Assembly (NCBI RefSeq): GCF_001704415.2
Contig: NC_030826.1
Span: forward strand, 32,545,324 to 32,609,323
DNA from: Capra hircus
Lineage: Eukaryota > Chordata > Mammalia > Artiodactyla > Bovidae
Length of the DNA: 64,000 nt
Direction of reading: 5' to 3'
Shown here: positions 44,030 through 56,465 of the stretch, piece by piece
Position numbering within the stretch: position 1 is the first letter of the stretch
Layout: each line of letters opens with the position of its first letter
Program-made: the position numbers and the translations under genes
Notes under the pieces: generated by a model
The model's input: the letters and a program-made list of their open reading frames with translations, nothing else
The model's database searches: none
Told to the model about the DNA's origin: nothing

Positions 44030-45175
44030 TCATTGAGGGAAAGATGGATTGTTCAATAAATGTTGGGGAAACTGGCTCACCAGAGAGGGAAAGTTCAACT
44101 AAATCCTCCTTCCTGCCTTGATACTAAAATTAATTAATTACAATTTAAACTAAAATTAATTAAAAACAGAAAAACCATAAAAGTACTAGAAAAGGACCTG
44201 AGGTAATTTTTTCATATTCAATTAGGAGAGGAAAAAGCTTTTATAATTAAGACAAATTTTTTTTGGTCTGAATTAGACAAATATTGATGAGGCTGACTGT
44301 ATAAATATTTTAAAGTTTATGCATTTCAAAAGTAGTAAAATGGAATCAAAATACAAAGGAAAGGTTGGGAAATAATGGAAAGACGGGTTATGAGCAAAGG
44401 ACTGAAGAGCCTAATACAAAAAGAGGACTTGAAAGCCACAAGTGAAAGGCCAAGTCAGTTTTTTTAAATCAGTAAAATATATTTTTTAAATGGTTCACAG
44501 AGAGAGTGTGTTAGAAATGGTGAATAAACAAATGCAAAGAAAGAAAAGGCACATTAAAATCTGTAAAATGTTTACTAATTAGGTCAAAAGTGAAAGTGTT
44601 AGTCACTCAGCTGTGTCCTCCTCTTTGCAATCGCATCGACTGTAGCCCTCCACGCTCCTCTGCCCACGGAATTCTCCAGGCAAGAATTTTGGACTAGCCA
44701 TTCCCTTCTCCAGAGGATCCTCCCAACCCAGGGATCAAACCTTGGTCTCTGCATTGCAGGTGGATCCTTCACTATCTGAACCATCAGGGAAGCCTTTCAG
44801 TAAAGACCAAAAATTTATTAACACATGTGCCAATTAGGAAGTGGGGAAACAGGGCTTCTCACAACTGTAGGGGGAGTGTGAATAGGTGTGACCTTTTCTG
44901 AGGTCAGTTTGGTAATAGTTTCTGTCCAGATAAGAATGAACCAGGGCAGCTGCACTCCGGGAATTCACCTTGCTGATGTGCCCCTCGTGTGAGCAGAGAC
45001 ACAGCAACTCTACGTCCAGGAACCACCAAATGTCCACTATGTCCGGCTAAAGAGCTATATTCATGGTGGACACACACAACATTACATTCTGCAGCTGCTT
45101 AAAAGGATGCAGTGATTCTATGTGCCCAGAGAAACACCTCCAAGATGGCTAAGTGGGAAAAGCACCCAGCAGGAC
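44030..45175 (+). repeat. old L1 (L1M-like), split by Bov-tA
   Basis: The left part (44030-44583) matches ORF2-end sequence: TTCAATAAATGTTGGGGAAA, ACTGGCTCACC, ACCATAAAAGTACTAGAAAA. The right part (44796-45175) continues with GGTCAGTTTGGTAATAGTTT and a TTCATGGTGGACACAC region typical of old L1 3' ends. It is much degraded. Confidence 0.7.
44584..44795 (-). repeat. Bov-tA SINE inside old L1
   Basis: Reversed: AGTGTTAGTCACTCAGCTGT, CGCATCGACTGTAGCCCTCC, GGGATCAAACCTTGGTCTC and GAACCATCAGGGAAGCC. Confidence 0.92.
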
Positions 45176-47583
45176 ACTGTGTATCATACAACATGTGGGG
45201 GTGGGGGGAGTGTGCGCATTCAGCAAAGCTTTGCCAAGCAGCTACCTGATATGGAAACTGTTCCAAGAGCCGGGGACCCAGTGGTAAACACAACACAGAC
45301 CCTCTGCTCTCCTGAGCATGTATCCTCCTGGGAGAATGACAAGCAGTAAGTAGGTGGTGGTGGTGGCCACCAGGCGGAAAGTGATGGAGAAAAAAATGAA
45401 GAGATATGAGGGATGCAGGGGACAGGCTGGAGCTTTACCAAGACGAGGGTATTTGAGCCAAGACTCCTACGATGCCAGAGAGAAAGGGTGAGGATGGGGC
45501 GGAGCGTTTCAGCCAGGAGGGCGCAGAGAAGGAAGCCTGACGGTCCAGGCAGGCTAGAGCGGCCATCTGGAAGGAGAATGTGGAGAAGAGGCACAGAAAG
45601 GAGGCCAGAAGAGCTTGCTGGTTGTACAAAGGATTCTGGTCTCTTACCGAGAGGAGATGTGACGTGACCTGACTTCAGGGTTTAAGAGCGCACAGAGAAA
45701 ATGCAAGGAATGCACATCCACCGTTAATGGCGGTCACCTCCAGGCAGAGGAACGGCAGGGCGCAGGCAGGGAGGTGGGGGCAGAGAATGATTTCTCATCA
45801 TATTCCGTGGATGTCTTTTTTGTTTCTTGACCACAAACATGCACGCCTTGCTTTTTTTTCACGTTTCAAAGAGCCCTTGTGCCCTGAGTGAAACACAAAA
45901 TAAAGAACTTCCCCCGCAAAGGGACTCCTTTATTCCTGGGTGGCTGGATAAGCCAGGGGTTGCCTGCATGATGTCTTAGCTTGGGTTCCCCAAAAGCAGA
46001 CTCTGAGATGAGGATTGGAGAACAAGGAGCCTACTGGGGGGTGTAAACCCGGGAGACACAGACAGGGGAGTGGAGAAGTGGGCAGAGGAAGAACACAGGC
46101 TGAGGCACAGGGCGTCCTTGAGCAGATGGCCACTCAAATACTCGTCTGTCACCAGCTTGGACCTCCTCACTTACACGTCCGAACTGGGGAGTGGGGGAGG
46201 GGTAGGAAGCTGGGCCATTTGTCTTCTCCCTCCTGTTGGCCATACTGAGGGCATTTCCCGGGACCTTAACTCCTTGTCCCCTCCAGAGCATTGAGAGAAA
46301 GCTCCAGGTGGAGAGTTATTGGTGCCTGGAGTGCAGGCAGGGGAGGGGACGTGAATGTTGCCTTTAAAAAGTCCTGGCAGTGGTTTGCCCCATGGGTGTT
46401 TTCACCCTGTCTTTTGTAAAGTATGCTGGTCTTTAACTCATTCTACATGAAGATGAAATCAGCAAAGGAGAACCAGGTGGGCTTGGAAATGTTTCAAAAA
46501 ACTCTCCTGGAGCACAAGAAACTAGGACCACCTTGGAAGGAGGGTTTGCACCCAAACACGACTTGCCTGGGGTGCTCTGCTGGGAAAATAAGTTTCAACA
46601 AAATCTCTGGCTAAAACTATATTTGGCGATTTTCTTAAGAAAAGGAATTGCAGATAGTGGTCCACCCACCCCCTCCACAAGGAAATTCCAGCTGCGTGCT
46701 CAGGGCTATCTGGAGAGGCCCCCTTCCCTGATCCATGGCAGACGTCAGCAGTGGATCAGGAAGACCAGGATGGACTGCTTTCAAATCCTCCACGAAATCA
46801 CTGGGCCTCTCTGACCTTCTGTCTCCTTATCTTCAGAATGATTGGGGGAGATTAAAGGAGCCACTCTTACACACCCTCCCTCATTCTCTGGTCCTAGAGC
46901 AGCTGAGTTTTGCTACAGCCCGTGAACTGAATCAGAAAATGCCAACGAGAGTGGAGCTCAGAAGGCTCCAAGCAGAGCCAGCTTGTTGAACAGGGCATAG
47001 CTTCTCAGGTTGAGGACATAGCATCACATGGATGACTTGGGAGAGGATAGCTCTCACTTGAGAACAAAATTCATGTATATATAAGACTTTTTGCTCCTCA
47101 GAGGCGGGCCTCATATCCCCCTTTTCCTCGCCTCTTGATATTTAAGGTGGTTGGTGAGCTAATGTTCATGGTAGTGGGCCAGGGAGCCAGGAGTCCAGAG
47201 TTTAGCCTCTCATAGATCTCGCTATTTCCCTGCCTAAAACCCTGCTGTAGATGTTGGTCATTCTTAGGGGGGAAATGGTCTTTCATTTTTGGGTCCTGAG
47301 GTGACCCACTCTCACCCCCTCACTTCCCAACCTCTGCTTGGATCCCTCACCTCACCCCACCCACTCATACTGGGGCTTCTCAGAACGCATTCCTCAGTCC
47401 TCCTTCAAACATTTAGCATGGTGTTATCAGCTATAATCAGCATCCTGTACATTAGGTCTCATCAACCTTATAACTGGAAGTTTTACCCTTGGACTAATAT
47501 CTACTCCTCCCCCACCCCCAGCCCCCAGGGAACCACCACTCTACTCTCCCCGTTTCTGAGTTCGGCATTCTTAGATTCTACCA
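45176..47583. other. mostly single-copy DNA; ancient repeat traces
   Basis: About 45235-45680 follows the order of a common ancient mammalian repeat (GACCCAGTGGTAAACACAAC ... AAAGGAGGCCAGAAGAGCTT ... GATGTGACGTGACCTGACTT), but I cannot name it. About 45960-46300 may be another old element. The frames at 45976-46294 and 46533-46989 have no recognisable family. Confidence 0.4.
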
Positions 47584-47841
47584 ATGGCACCCCACTCCAG
47601 TACCCTTGCCTGGAAAATCCCATGGACAGAGGAGCCTGGTAGGCTGTAGTTCATGGGGTTGCGAAGAGTTGGGCACGACTGAGCGACTTGACTTTCACTT
47701 TTTACTTTCATGCATTGGAGAAGGAAATGGCAACCCACTCCAGTGTTCCTGCCTGGGGAATCCCAGGGACGGGTAGCCTGGTGGGCTGCCATCTATGGGG
47801 TTGCACAGAGGTGGACACGACTGAAGTGACTTAGCAGCAAG
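47584..47841 (+). repeat. Bov-tA2 SINE (dimer)
   Basis: AATGGCACCCCACTCCAGTA, TGGACAGAGGAGCCTGGTAG, GGGCACGACTGAGCGACTTG, then the second unit TGCATTGGAGAAGGAAATGG and GGACACGACTGAAGTGACTT. Confidence 0.93.
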
Positions 47842-48050
47842 GGCTTCCTTGATGGCTCAGGTGGTAAAGAATCTGCCTGCAATGCAGGAGACCTGAGTTC
47901 GATCTCTGGGTTGGATAGATCTCCTGGAGAAGGGAATGGCAACCCACTCCAGTATTTTGCCTGGAGAAGTCCATGAAGAAAGGAGTCTGGTGGGCTCTAG
48001 TCCATGGGGTCCCAAAAGAGTCGGACACGACTGAGTGACTAAGCATTCAC
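47842..48050 (+). repeat. Bov-tA SINE
   Basis: GGGCTTCCTTGATGGCTCAG, AGACCTGAGTTCGATCTCTG, TCCATGAAGAAAGGAGTCTG and GTCGGACACGACTGAGTGAC. It directly follows the previous copy. Confidence 0.93.
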
Positions 48051-48100
48051 ACACTCTACAGTATTTGTCTTCCTCTCTCTAATTTATCAATAGGCCTTCC

Positions 48101-48190
48101 TCGAGAATCCCAGGGACGGGGGAGCCTGGTGGGCTGCCGTCTATGGGGTCGCACAGAGTTGGACACAACTGAAGTGACTTAGCTTAGCTT
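48101..48190 (+). repeat. Bov-tA2 SINE fragment
   Basis: GAGAATCCCAGGGACGGGGG, GCCTGGTGGGCTGCCGTCTA and GGACACAACTGAAGTGACTT. Confidence 0.9.
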
Positions 48191-48280
48191 TAATGAGACT
48201 GTGTCTTTGCTGGTTTCGTAATTTTTCAATAAATAAGGGCTGCACTTTCATAAGTTTGTTCAGAGGTGACGTGGCCTGAT

Positions 48281-48438
48281 GGAGGTGGTGAAGGTGGTGG
48301 TGATGGAGATGGTGGTGGTGGTGGTGATGAAGATGATGACGGTGATGGTGGTGGTGATGGTGGTGGTGGTGTCGGTGGTGGTGATGGTCACGGTCATGGT
48401 GATGGATTTGCAGGTGGAAATGGTGGTGGTGGTGCGGT
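48281..48438. repeat. GGT/GAT-rich minisatellite
   Basis: About 155 bp of irregular GGTGGTGAT units. The plus strand is almost free of cytosine. Translated one way it gives a Gly/Asp-rich string and the other way a His-rich string (48141-48476 minus), both being artefacts of the repeat. Confidence 0.95.
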
Positions 48439-51400
48439 AGTGTGTGTTCTGCCAGGAGCTCCCTACTCTGGCACAACAGAAGGCAAAGTTTGCCTGAATT
48501 CTGCCAGCAGGACCCTAAACAGTACTAGACGAAAGCCCCCTGCTAACCATTCTGAGCTCTTAATTGCAGTGTGTTCTGTTGAACATTGGGACTGCCTTCT
48601 CCAGTTCAGAACTACTAAACCTCCTCTTAGAAATGGGGCGCTTGGTACCCCAGCAGCCATTCTGTGATCAAGAGGGAAGCTATTGATGCAGGAAGGGAAG
48701 ATGAAGGATTCAGGGGGAACTGGTTCTGGAATCTGAGTTAACGGAGATGCCCTGAGATCCGTGTTGGAGGTGGAGCTGGTCCTCACCAGGGAACACCACT
48801 CAGAATTAGACTGTGGGCCTCCCAAAGTACACACTTCCAGTAGAATTGTAATTTATTCTGTTGAGTTTCTGCCACCCCGAGGCCTTCAGGGCAGATTTAC
48901 TGATGTGTGTCAACCTGCGGGAGCCATGCCCTGGGAGACCATAGGGGGACCCAGTGGAGAAGAGGGAGAGCAGTGGCCTGGGACTTCGGAGCAATGGCTC
49001 TGGAGTGAGAGAACGGCCAGGGTGACCTCAAGTGGCACACAGTGCTCCGAGCTTCCCAGGGTGCACCTGAGCACGTCTCACCTCCTCAGGACAGAGGCTC
49101 AGACCCAGGATCTGAGCATAAAGGGGCCTGCTTCTCCAAAATTTGTGCAGCCCAGGCCATCTCAGTCACTTCTACCGCAGGGAGACTGAGTCACAACAAG
49201 CATCATTTCATTTTACAGTGACAAAAAATAAAATGAAAATCAGATGGAAAGGAAGGAGGAAAAGGGAGGGAGAGAGGCAAGCAGAGAGGGAGGGCTCTGC
49301 AGGTATGACCAGGACGACGACAAGGTGGAGCCAGAGACCACGCCCCGTCCCTTGGTTAAAGGACATCCCTCGCCCTGGTCTACAGAGGGGTCCCCCAAAA
49401 CCCAGAAAGGCAGGTAGAAACCATGGAAAGCCAGACCTGGTCTCTTTGTTTTGAGACATGGGAAAGTTCAGGTGAGGCTCATATGTCTAGGGGCCCAGAT
49501 GCTAAGGGCTTGGACCTGACCACCACCCGGTGGGGAAAGTACAGACACTGGAGGGGCCCCCCCACATCTGAAGCTGCCTCGCCCAGCCCCAGCCCTCCAG
49601 CCAGGAAGGCTAGAGGTAAGAATCCTAGGGCTAGCAGCCTGCAGATGTGGGTGCTGCCTCTGTTCTGCTACAAGGGGCCGGGCCGGGAGAGAGACGCCAC
49701 ACCCCGAAGCTCGCTCCCGAGCCCGGGGACAGCTCCATGGTGCTACAGAAACAAACACGGCAGCCGGGTAAGTGTAAACTGAAGGCAGCTTGGCAAAGTT
49801 CAAAAAACTCACCAGGCCGCCAAACTTCAGTTTGGCCAAAAATTCGACATGACCTCACCCCTTTTCATAAGCAGCTGTCCTGATACTAATCCTGCCTCTT
49901 CCCTAAGCCCTTTGTCATGAGCCTGGGGAGAACACACCAGGTGCTTCAAGCAAGAGCGTTCCACAAACCCCAAGCTTCTCTGTAACATGCAAGGGTGACA
50001 GACCAGGGTCTGCACCGCCAGACGGAAGACCGAGTGTCTGCCGCGCTCACGCTGAGCCCCCTTGGGGTCCCTGGCACAAGCCAGCACCCAGCACATATTT
50101 GTAGGGTGCCCATTGGATGGCTGCCGACGTCGGAAAGGGAGATGGTGTTAGGTCTGTGAATTTACATCCCTTCTGATAAAGGGTGGAGAAAACACATTAA
50201 CTTGGAGTTCCATCAGATGGGCATGGGCTGGTCGTTTTAAGAGGACAGAGTAACTAGATGTTGAATTTTGAGAGACTGTGCCTGCTGCTCCTCCATGTCC
50301 TTCAGGGAAGGGCACATCCAGGGTACCACCTGGGTCCTTTATTCGAATCACACCATCAGGACCAGAAGGAGCTTTCCAGCAAAGCTGCCTGCCCCTTGCC
50401 TCAAACCTTTCACACAACCCTGGCCAAGTGGTTTCTCCAGCCTCTGGACATTACAAAAGATACATCGCAGTTCATTCTGTTCCAGGTGTTGGGAACTGCT
50501 GTTGTAAATTATTTGTAATTGAGCTCCAGTCACGTGCCAGGCCATGGGCCGTGTTCTGGGAAGATGACCATGAGCACGGCTGACCTTGTCCAGCTCTCAT
50601 GACACTTTCAGAGCCTCCTTCCCAACTCAGCTGGTCCGGCGGCAGGTGAGTTGGTCCTGAGGAATGCGCCATGAAGGACTAGCTTCTGGTAAAGCCACTC
50701 ACAGGGAGGAGTGGATGCCTTCCAAAAGGATACCCAGCACTGACCCTGAGGGTCAAAGCCACAGGCCAAGCTCACCTGGCCCTCATGAGGACACATCAGC
50801 AGGACTGCCAGTGATGAAAACAAGGAGGAAGAGAAGGAATAGGGGGGAAGGGGACCCGGGTACAGGGAAGGTAGCCAGGACTTGGACCTGAGGGCTGGGG
50901 TCCAGTCCCAGAAGGGCTCCCTTCTAGCCAGGACAACAGACAGAAGCCCCCAGGCAGTGAATGGACCTGGACAAGCAGGAACACACAGAAGTGGGCACAG
51001 AGGGCCTGGTGCACTCAGGGCCCACAGGGCAATTGCCCTTCCAGTGGTCACTTTCCCTGGGACCAGTTCGTCTCTTTGCAACACCCCTCCCGACAGGCGG
51101 ACCCACAGGAACCATTCTGACTTGTCTGAAATGCAGAAGCTTCCTGCCTGCCTTGTCTACCAAAAATGACGGAGGTTACCGGGTGGCTGGAGACTGGACC
51201 TGAAGGGGAAGTGGGTTACCTGGAACCTTCCTGGGCCCTCACAACTAGGAGCTTCCTAGAAAGGCCTTGGGTGGGGAGGGAATTCTTTGCCCTGGAACAG
51301 AGAGCCTGGGAGAAGAGATGGGGCTCTCGGCACCGAGTCCAAGTTCATCTCCACATCACTGTTTATCCTGCCTGTCCCATGTGGAAACTGGATCGTGGTC

Positions 51401-51577
51401 GGGACCAAGGCACAGAATATGGGGGAAGTGGTGGGCTCCACCTAAAACTGGGATGTTCCCACATCCCCTGCCTGCCCCCCATGCCCATCCCAATGCCCCA
51501 GAGGGAGCCCCTTGCATGTGCCCAGCCATGCCTCACTGGTTTAGGGCAGCACAGTGTGAGTTCCAAGTACCTAATCA
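48439..51577. other. single-copy DNA, nothing recognised
   Basis: GC-rich with many overlapping frames of 80-158 codons on both strands. None has a recognisable domain or consistent splice context. It is possibly intergenic DNA beyond the 3' end of the minus-strand gene at 55.5 kb. Confidence 0.4.
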
Positions 51578-51778
51578 GATGGCACTAGTGGTAAAGAACA
51601 CGCCTGCCAATGCAGGAGATGTAAGAGACACGGGTTCCCTCCCTGGGTCGGAAGATCCCCTGGAGGAGGGCATAGCAACCCACTCCAGTATTCTAGCCTG
51701 AAGAATCCCATGGACAGAGGAGCCTGGCAGGCCATAGTCCATGGGGTCGCGAAGAGTCGGACTGAAGCAACTTAGAAC
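51578..51778 (+). repeat. Bov-tA SINE
   Basis: CAGATGGCACTAGTGGTAAA, CACGCCTGCCAATGCAGGAG, ATGGACAGAGGAGCCTGGCA and TCGCGAAGAGTCGGACTGAA. The end is slightly shortened. Confidence 0.92.
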
Positions 51779-54700
51779 GAAGGCAGGTGGCTGAGGCTTT
51801 GCGTCCCTGGTGAGAGTTGGGGCTGGGGAAGGGGGTAGTGAGAAAGGAAGAGGGAAGATTTCCTGATTAGCTGAGCTTCAGCCAAGGCTCAGCAACACTG
51901 GATCCTGGTAAATCCCAGGCCCTTGTTTACTGCCCCTCCAGCTCCCATTCGGTCTCATCACTGATAAGGTGCAGGTTTTGCACACACGCCCATCACTCCA
52001 GAAGGGTGGGGATTCCAAGAAGCTTCTAGGAGTGACTGACTCAGACAGAGCTGAAGAAAGCCACAGGGGCAGGACAGGCACACGGGCGCACCCACATCCC
52101 ACAGAGCACTTTACAGTCTTTCCTACCACCTCTGTGGACACGCAGAGTGAGGCTGCAGGGCTGGGGTTCCTGCCGCTGGCTTGCCATCTCCAGGGACGTG
52201 GGGCTGGCCCTTGGTTGAGTTTCCTGGGCTGTGTCCCCTCTCCCTCCCAGGGCCCCCATCAAAGCCCAGGGGTCCAAACCCCTACCTCAGGGGGCCCATT
52301 ATTTTATCTCTGTCCTGAAAAAAAGGACTAAGGGGACTGTGAGGCTTTTGTGCCTCCCACACAAGGCCCTCAGGCCCCCTAATGGACCAGAAGGATTCGT
52401 AATCACACGCGCTGGCAGTTAAGTCCCCGGCTCCACTAAGCGCCTGGCCTTAGGCCCCGCCCTGGCCTCCCTTTCCAATTGGAGGATCCCTGGGCCACCC
52501 CCAAACATCTGGCTGGCACACCCCAGCTCCAGGAACTGCCAGATCGTCTGTCCTTACAGCCCACCTTCCCCACCCCCACCCCTCCCAACCCCTGAATGGC
52601 AAGGACCACAGGCTCAGCTGAAGGTAAACGTCAACTGTTTAAACACCAACTGTGAAATCTGCAAACAGACAAAAACCATATCGTGCACGGGAGCCAGAGA
52701 ATTTGCTCAAAAACAGCTACTCAACGTGTCAGAGGCAGAGGGGTCCTTAGTTACTGAGCAGCACAGAAGGGCTAACAAAAGATACACACCAGCCAGAGTG
52801 GGGAGACGAAACAGCTCCCCTGACAAACAGAACTTTCTAGATGCTGTGGAGATAAAGAGGCGGCAGCTACGGGCTGTGGACTCCCAAGGACTCCACATGT
52901 GCTGTGAGTCCAGCACATCCAAAGGAACCTGAGCTCCCCCAGGCCCTCCACTCAGAAGGCGGCTGAGGTTGCACTCGGAAGAATCCACATTCCTCTCCAA
53001 GCCCCACCCGCTGGGCCGACTCCAGGCAGCTGGAAGGCTGCTTGCAGGCCCTGGGAGCACCGGGAAGTCTCCCAGCTTCATGAACAAAGCCAGTCCAGTC
53101 CCGCCAAGCATCTACTGGGCTCTACGGACCCACAGCTTCGTGTCCACGCCCAGGGCGGGGACCTGCACGTGGGTGCCTTGTGATATCAAGAAGTCTCTCC
53201 CCCACTTTTTGTCATTACTTCAGGGCCTCCCAGGATTTTAGCAAGAGTCCTCCACGAGTTTAGCACAAGTTCAGCTCCAGGGCCCTCACCTCTAGTCAGG
53301 CATCTGGGCCTGGAGACAAATTTAAGCAACAGCTGCTTCGATACCTCAGGGTCACCCTCCTTCCTCCAGTGACGGAGGCTTCATCACTGGTCCAGCTACT
53401 CCGTCCATCAGCTGCCTCCCCAGGAGAACCCCTTCCAGGCAGCCCCCTTGGTCCTCAAGCCAACATGGCAAGTCCTTGAAGTGGCTGGACCTATGAACCC
53501 AGTTTGGCCTTGAACAGACTCCTCCCTTTCAAAGCAATTAAGAGTTTTTCTTTCTTAAAACAGCCCCAGAAGCCACCGTGTCTGGACTGCAGCCACAGAC
53601 ACAAACCATTCTCATCACAGTGTAAGGTACTGGTGTGCTTAGCTCCTGCTTGTGTGTTATAACAGACTGAGAATTAATCTAAGCAATGTTATCTATAAAA
53701 CAACCATTCATTTAGAGAGTATATATTTGTAAAAACTGTGAAACACCTAGAAATTTAAAAAGCAACAGCCACCAAAAACAAAACAAAACACTATGTAACA
53801 ACTCTACCTTCAAAGGAATGGAAAGAAATCAGCCCAAACCCCTGCAAACACTGACACAATGAAAATCTATAATCCATCACTTCCCAAGTATACTCTAGCT
53901 ATAAACTCCTATAAAGGGATAGAGAAAAGAAAATTTTTTGTTAGGAATTCATCATTCGCTTCCAAGTCTGTAAATGTTCTGTGGACCCGAAAACAGTCAT
54001 TCAGATTCACTGTAAATCATATTATTTTTGTAAGAATTCATTCTGGCCAAGAGCTGCGGACCCAGGAATGGATCTGGAGCTCCTAACTTGTGCAACTCTC
54101 TACACAGCTCACTGCAGCCAGAGTGCAGCCAAGTGTTTCTGCAGGGCTCCTGGGTGGAGAGGGCACATTCTCACGGCAGCTTCCACATTTTCCAACAACT
54201 AACTCATTGCATCTTCTGTGTCTCTGTGAGAAGCTGGGTGAGTATTAACCGTTTCACTAACACAAGCACAGACACTTGGGTGAGGCAAAGAAGAGAGATG
54301 CGATCAGTGAAGCTACGCTCAGTGCAGGAGCCCCAGAGCCGAGACTGGGTGGTCTGCCTGTTGCATTGGGTCCCCTCTGTGACTAAACACATAGTGTGTC
54401 TGCCTCCAGACTGAGGACAGCATCGTTTGCTCTGAGGCCAGCTGGAAATAGCCCAAGCATGGGTGGACCGATTTCAGCTGTCTGACAAAGCACAGCTGGG
54501 GTCCAGCCGGAGCTGTCTCCCCGCCAGCTCTGCTCCACAAGCCTCAGAGAAGCCCAGGGGACAGAATCCCCCATCTCTCAGCAGCGGACACTTGGACCCC
54601 CATAGCCACTTTGTAAGCCCCCCCCCCCACCCGCCCCAAGGAAGAAACCTCCCAATACAGGTTCAGGAACCAAATGGGACAGCAAGGTGGGATCTCTTAG

Positions 54701-55536
54701 AACCCACTGGGCAAGGACTCAAGCTTAATTCCCTGGCTCTAAGTCCATCCTTTCACACTCTGCTTCGAGACGCAGGATTTAGGTTGCTGCAAACCACATT
54801 TCTATTTCCCTCCCAGTTAGGCTCTGCCTATCAGGAGAGCCAGAGGGAACGTCAAGACTGGAGGAGGAAGAAGGGACTTGCTCCAGATTTGGTTCCTGCT
54901 GGCTTCCTGTCCTCAGCAATACTCATTCACTTGGGCGGTGTCAACTCCTTCCAGAAACATCTGAGCCCCTCTTGGGTTTCCCCAACACTCTTGGAACCAA
55001 GCATGTGCGTCCATGAGCCAAGAGGCGGGGGTGCCACCCCACAGGGCTGTCCTCCGAGCTCAGGACACCAGCGTCTGCTGAGAAGCATTCGTTAGCCCAC
55101 CTCAGGAATCAGAGATCAGCCCACCTGCCCATCACCAAGCGTCTAGCTTAATATATTTGCATCTTCCCTGGGTGCATGCCCCAGGCTGCTTCCTGCAGGT
55201 GCCTCTCCATCCACGCCCTCTGAACCCTCTTTCTGCCTTTTCAGTGGCCTGCTCTCTGGTGTGGTTTCTGTCTGCTGCCTGGACCAGAACTGATTCGTCC
55301 TCAGCTGGGTCCTAAGCATCTACACCAGGAACTGGAGCCTGGCATTCCCAGGCCCACTTAAATTGCACTGCCAAAGGGAGAGCACCTGCCCACCCATGGC
55401 CCCCATCCCTTGGGGTTGATCTCAGCCAACCTCTGCACCAGCAGGGGCGAGTTCCAACGCAAGGGCCGCCACACAATGTGTGGCAAACGGCGCTTAATTG
55501 CCATACAAGCTCGGGGGTCAGCTGCGGGGACTCTGG
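51779..55536. other. single-copy DNA; may include the gene's 3' UTR
   Basis: Directly downstream (on the minus strand) of the stop codon at 55537-55539, so the nearest part is presumably 3' UTR. I found no clear AATAAA or ATTAAA signal in the nearest kilobases, so its end is unknown. A C run lies at about 54619-54630. Frames such as 54463-55095 (plus) are unrecognised. Confidence 0.4.
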
Positions 55537-55991
55537 CTAGAGGCAAAACATTTCCGACGGCCGCCCGGCCGTGTAAGGGAGCGTCCTCATGGTGGGCGCC
55601 CGGGCAAAGATGATCTTGTTGTAGCCGGTGGTGGGACTCGCCCTGGAGTCTGAGTGCAGGTGGAGGGGCTCTGGGACCCCCGGGGGCCCCATGGCCGACA
55701 TGGTGAGGGGGCCCCACACAGACAGCATGGTCTCGGACCTCAGGTCCTTGAAGGTGGCAGTGCCCGAGGACTTGGAAGACTTCCTCCTCTTCAGCTGGAT
55801 GAGGCTGGCTGGCTTGCTCTGCTTGCCCCCCCGCCGACTCTCCTCCACCGTTTGCAGGCACTCCAGCTCTCTGGCCTTGCTCTTCTCTATGAGTCTCTTC
55901 ACCATCGGGGAGGTGTATGTGACATAGGCTGGCCACGGGTCGTGTTTGTCAAGCAGATTCACTGGGAGCCCGATGTTCTCAGTGAGTTCTA
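55537..55991 (-). CDS. terminal coding exon of an unrecognised gene
   Basis: The exon opens after a good acceptor (CTGTTTCTCTTTGCCAG, minus strand, AG at 55993-55992) and runs 151 codons to TAG at 55539-55537. Numbering the joined protein from the likely ATG at 57625, it supplies residues 14-164. It begins with an acidic, hydrophobic VELTENIGLPVNLL. WPAYVTYTSP follows at 33-42, then a charged, probably helical segment KRLIEKSKARELEC at 45-58. A basic serine-rich patch LKRRKSSKSSG at 80-90 resembles a nuclear localisation signal. After a Pro/Gly/Met stretch, YNKIIFARAPTMRTLPY at 137-153 looks like a conserved C-terminal motif. There is no signal peptide and no membrane segment. Codon-like composition and the intact splice frame argue for a real gene. 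I do not recognise the family and assign no function. Confidence 0.75.
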
Positions 55992-56127
55992 CTGGCAAAG
56001 AGAAACAGGCAGTTTAGAGGCACTCGCGGCAATGGTTCCATTCTTTAGGGATCAGAGGAATCAGAGTCTGGATTTCTCCCCATCAGGCGTGATAGCCCTT
56101 CCACCCCCTGTATTCAGTGGGAATAAA

Positions 56128-56239
56128 ATGGTGGGCTTGAACTCAAATCTAACAGGCTCACACATCCATAAACTTCTCACTCTAGCTGCTGGTCAGAAGT
56201 TTTGGGTGTCTGAGGTGGGGGGAGCTTTACTGGAAAATC
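56128..56239. repeat. local duplication, copy 1
   Basis: 112 bp from ATGGTGGGCTTGAACTCAAA to TTTACTGGAAAATC. It aligns without gaps to 56833-56944, with about nine differences counted by eye. Confidence 0.92.
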
Positions 56240-56307
56240 TGTAAAGTTGGGAGACAGAATGACACTCCACAGAGTATATTAATTAAGGAAAACAATTGTC
56301 AAGAGTG

Positions 56308-56465
56308 GGACCTTGGAGTCCAACAGGCTTGGTTTCAAATCTTTGCATACATCAAATTGTTTAACCTATAAACCTGTGTCATTTCACCAGTAAAAATGGT
56401 TACCATAAGGCTATAGGAAGGATGAAATAAAGTAATGTAAGTCAAGGACTTGTAACAGTGTAGCT
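56308..56465 (+). repeat. MIR-like SINE
   Basis: GTTTAACCTATAAACCTGTG, TTTCACCAGTAAAAATGGTT, GGATGAAATAAAGTAATGTA and AAGGACTTGTAACAGTG follow the MIR 3' half. Confidence 0.68.

Noticed and set aside
48141..48476. 111-codon histidine-rich frame (minus) and 133-codon Gly/Asp-rich frame (plus), suggestive of a metal-binding protein.
   Set aside because: Both are translations of the GGT/GAT minisatellite plus adjoining SINE sequence. There are no splice sites or flanking conserved coding sequence.
54463..55095. 210-codon plus-strand frame.
   Set aside because: No domain, no periodic conservation signal visible, a C run inside it and no clear splice sites. Probably chance in GC-rich DNA beside the gene.
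55358..55936. 192-codon minus-strand frame overlapping the terminal exon.
   Set aside because: It is a different phase of the real exon (55537-55991), kept open by GC-rich sequence. It reads through the true stop and into probable 3' UTR.
55654..56244. 196-codon plus-strand frame opposite the terminal exon.
   Set aside because: Antisense shadow of the exon that continues into the intron. No independent support.
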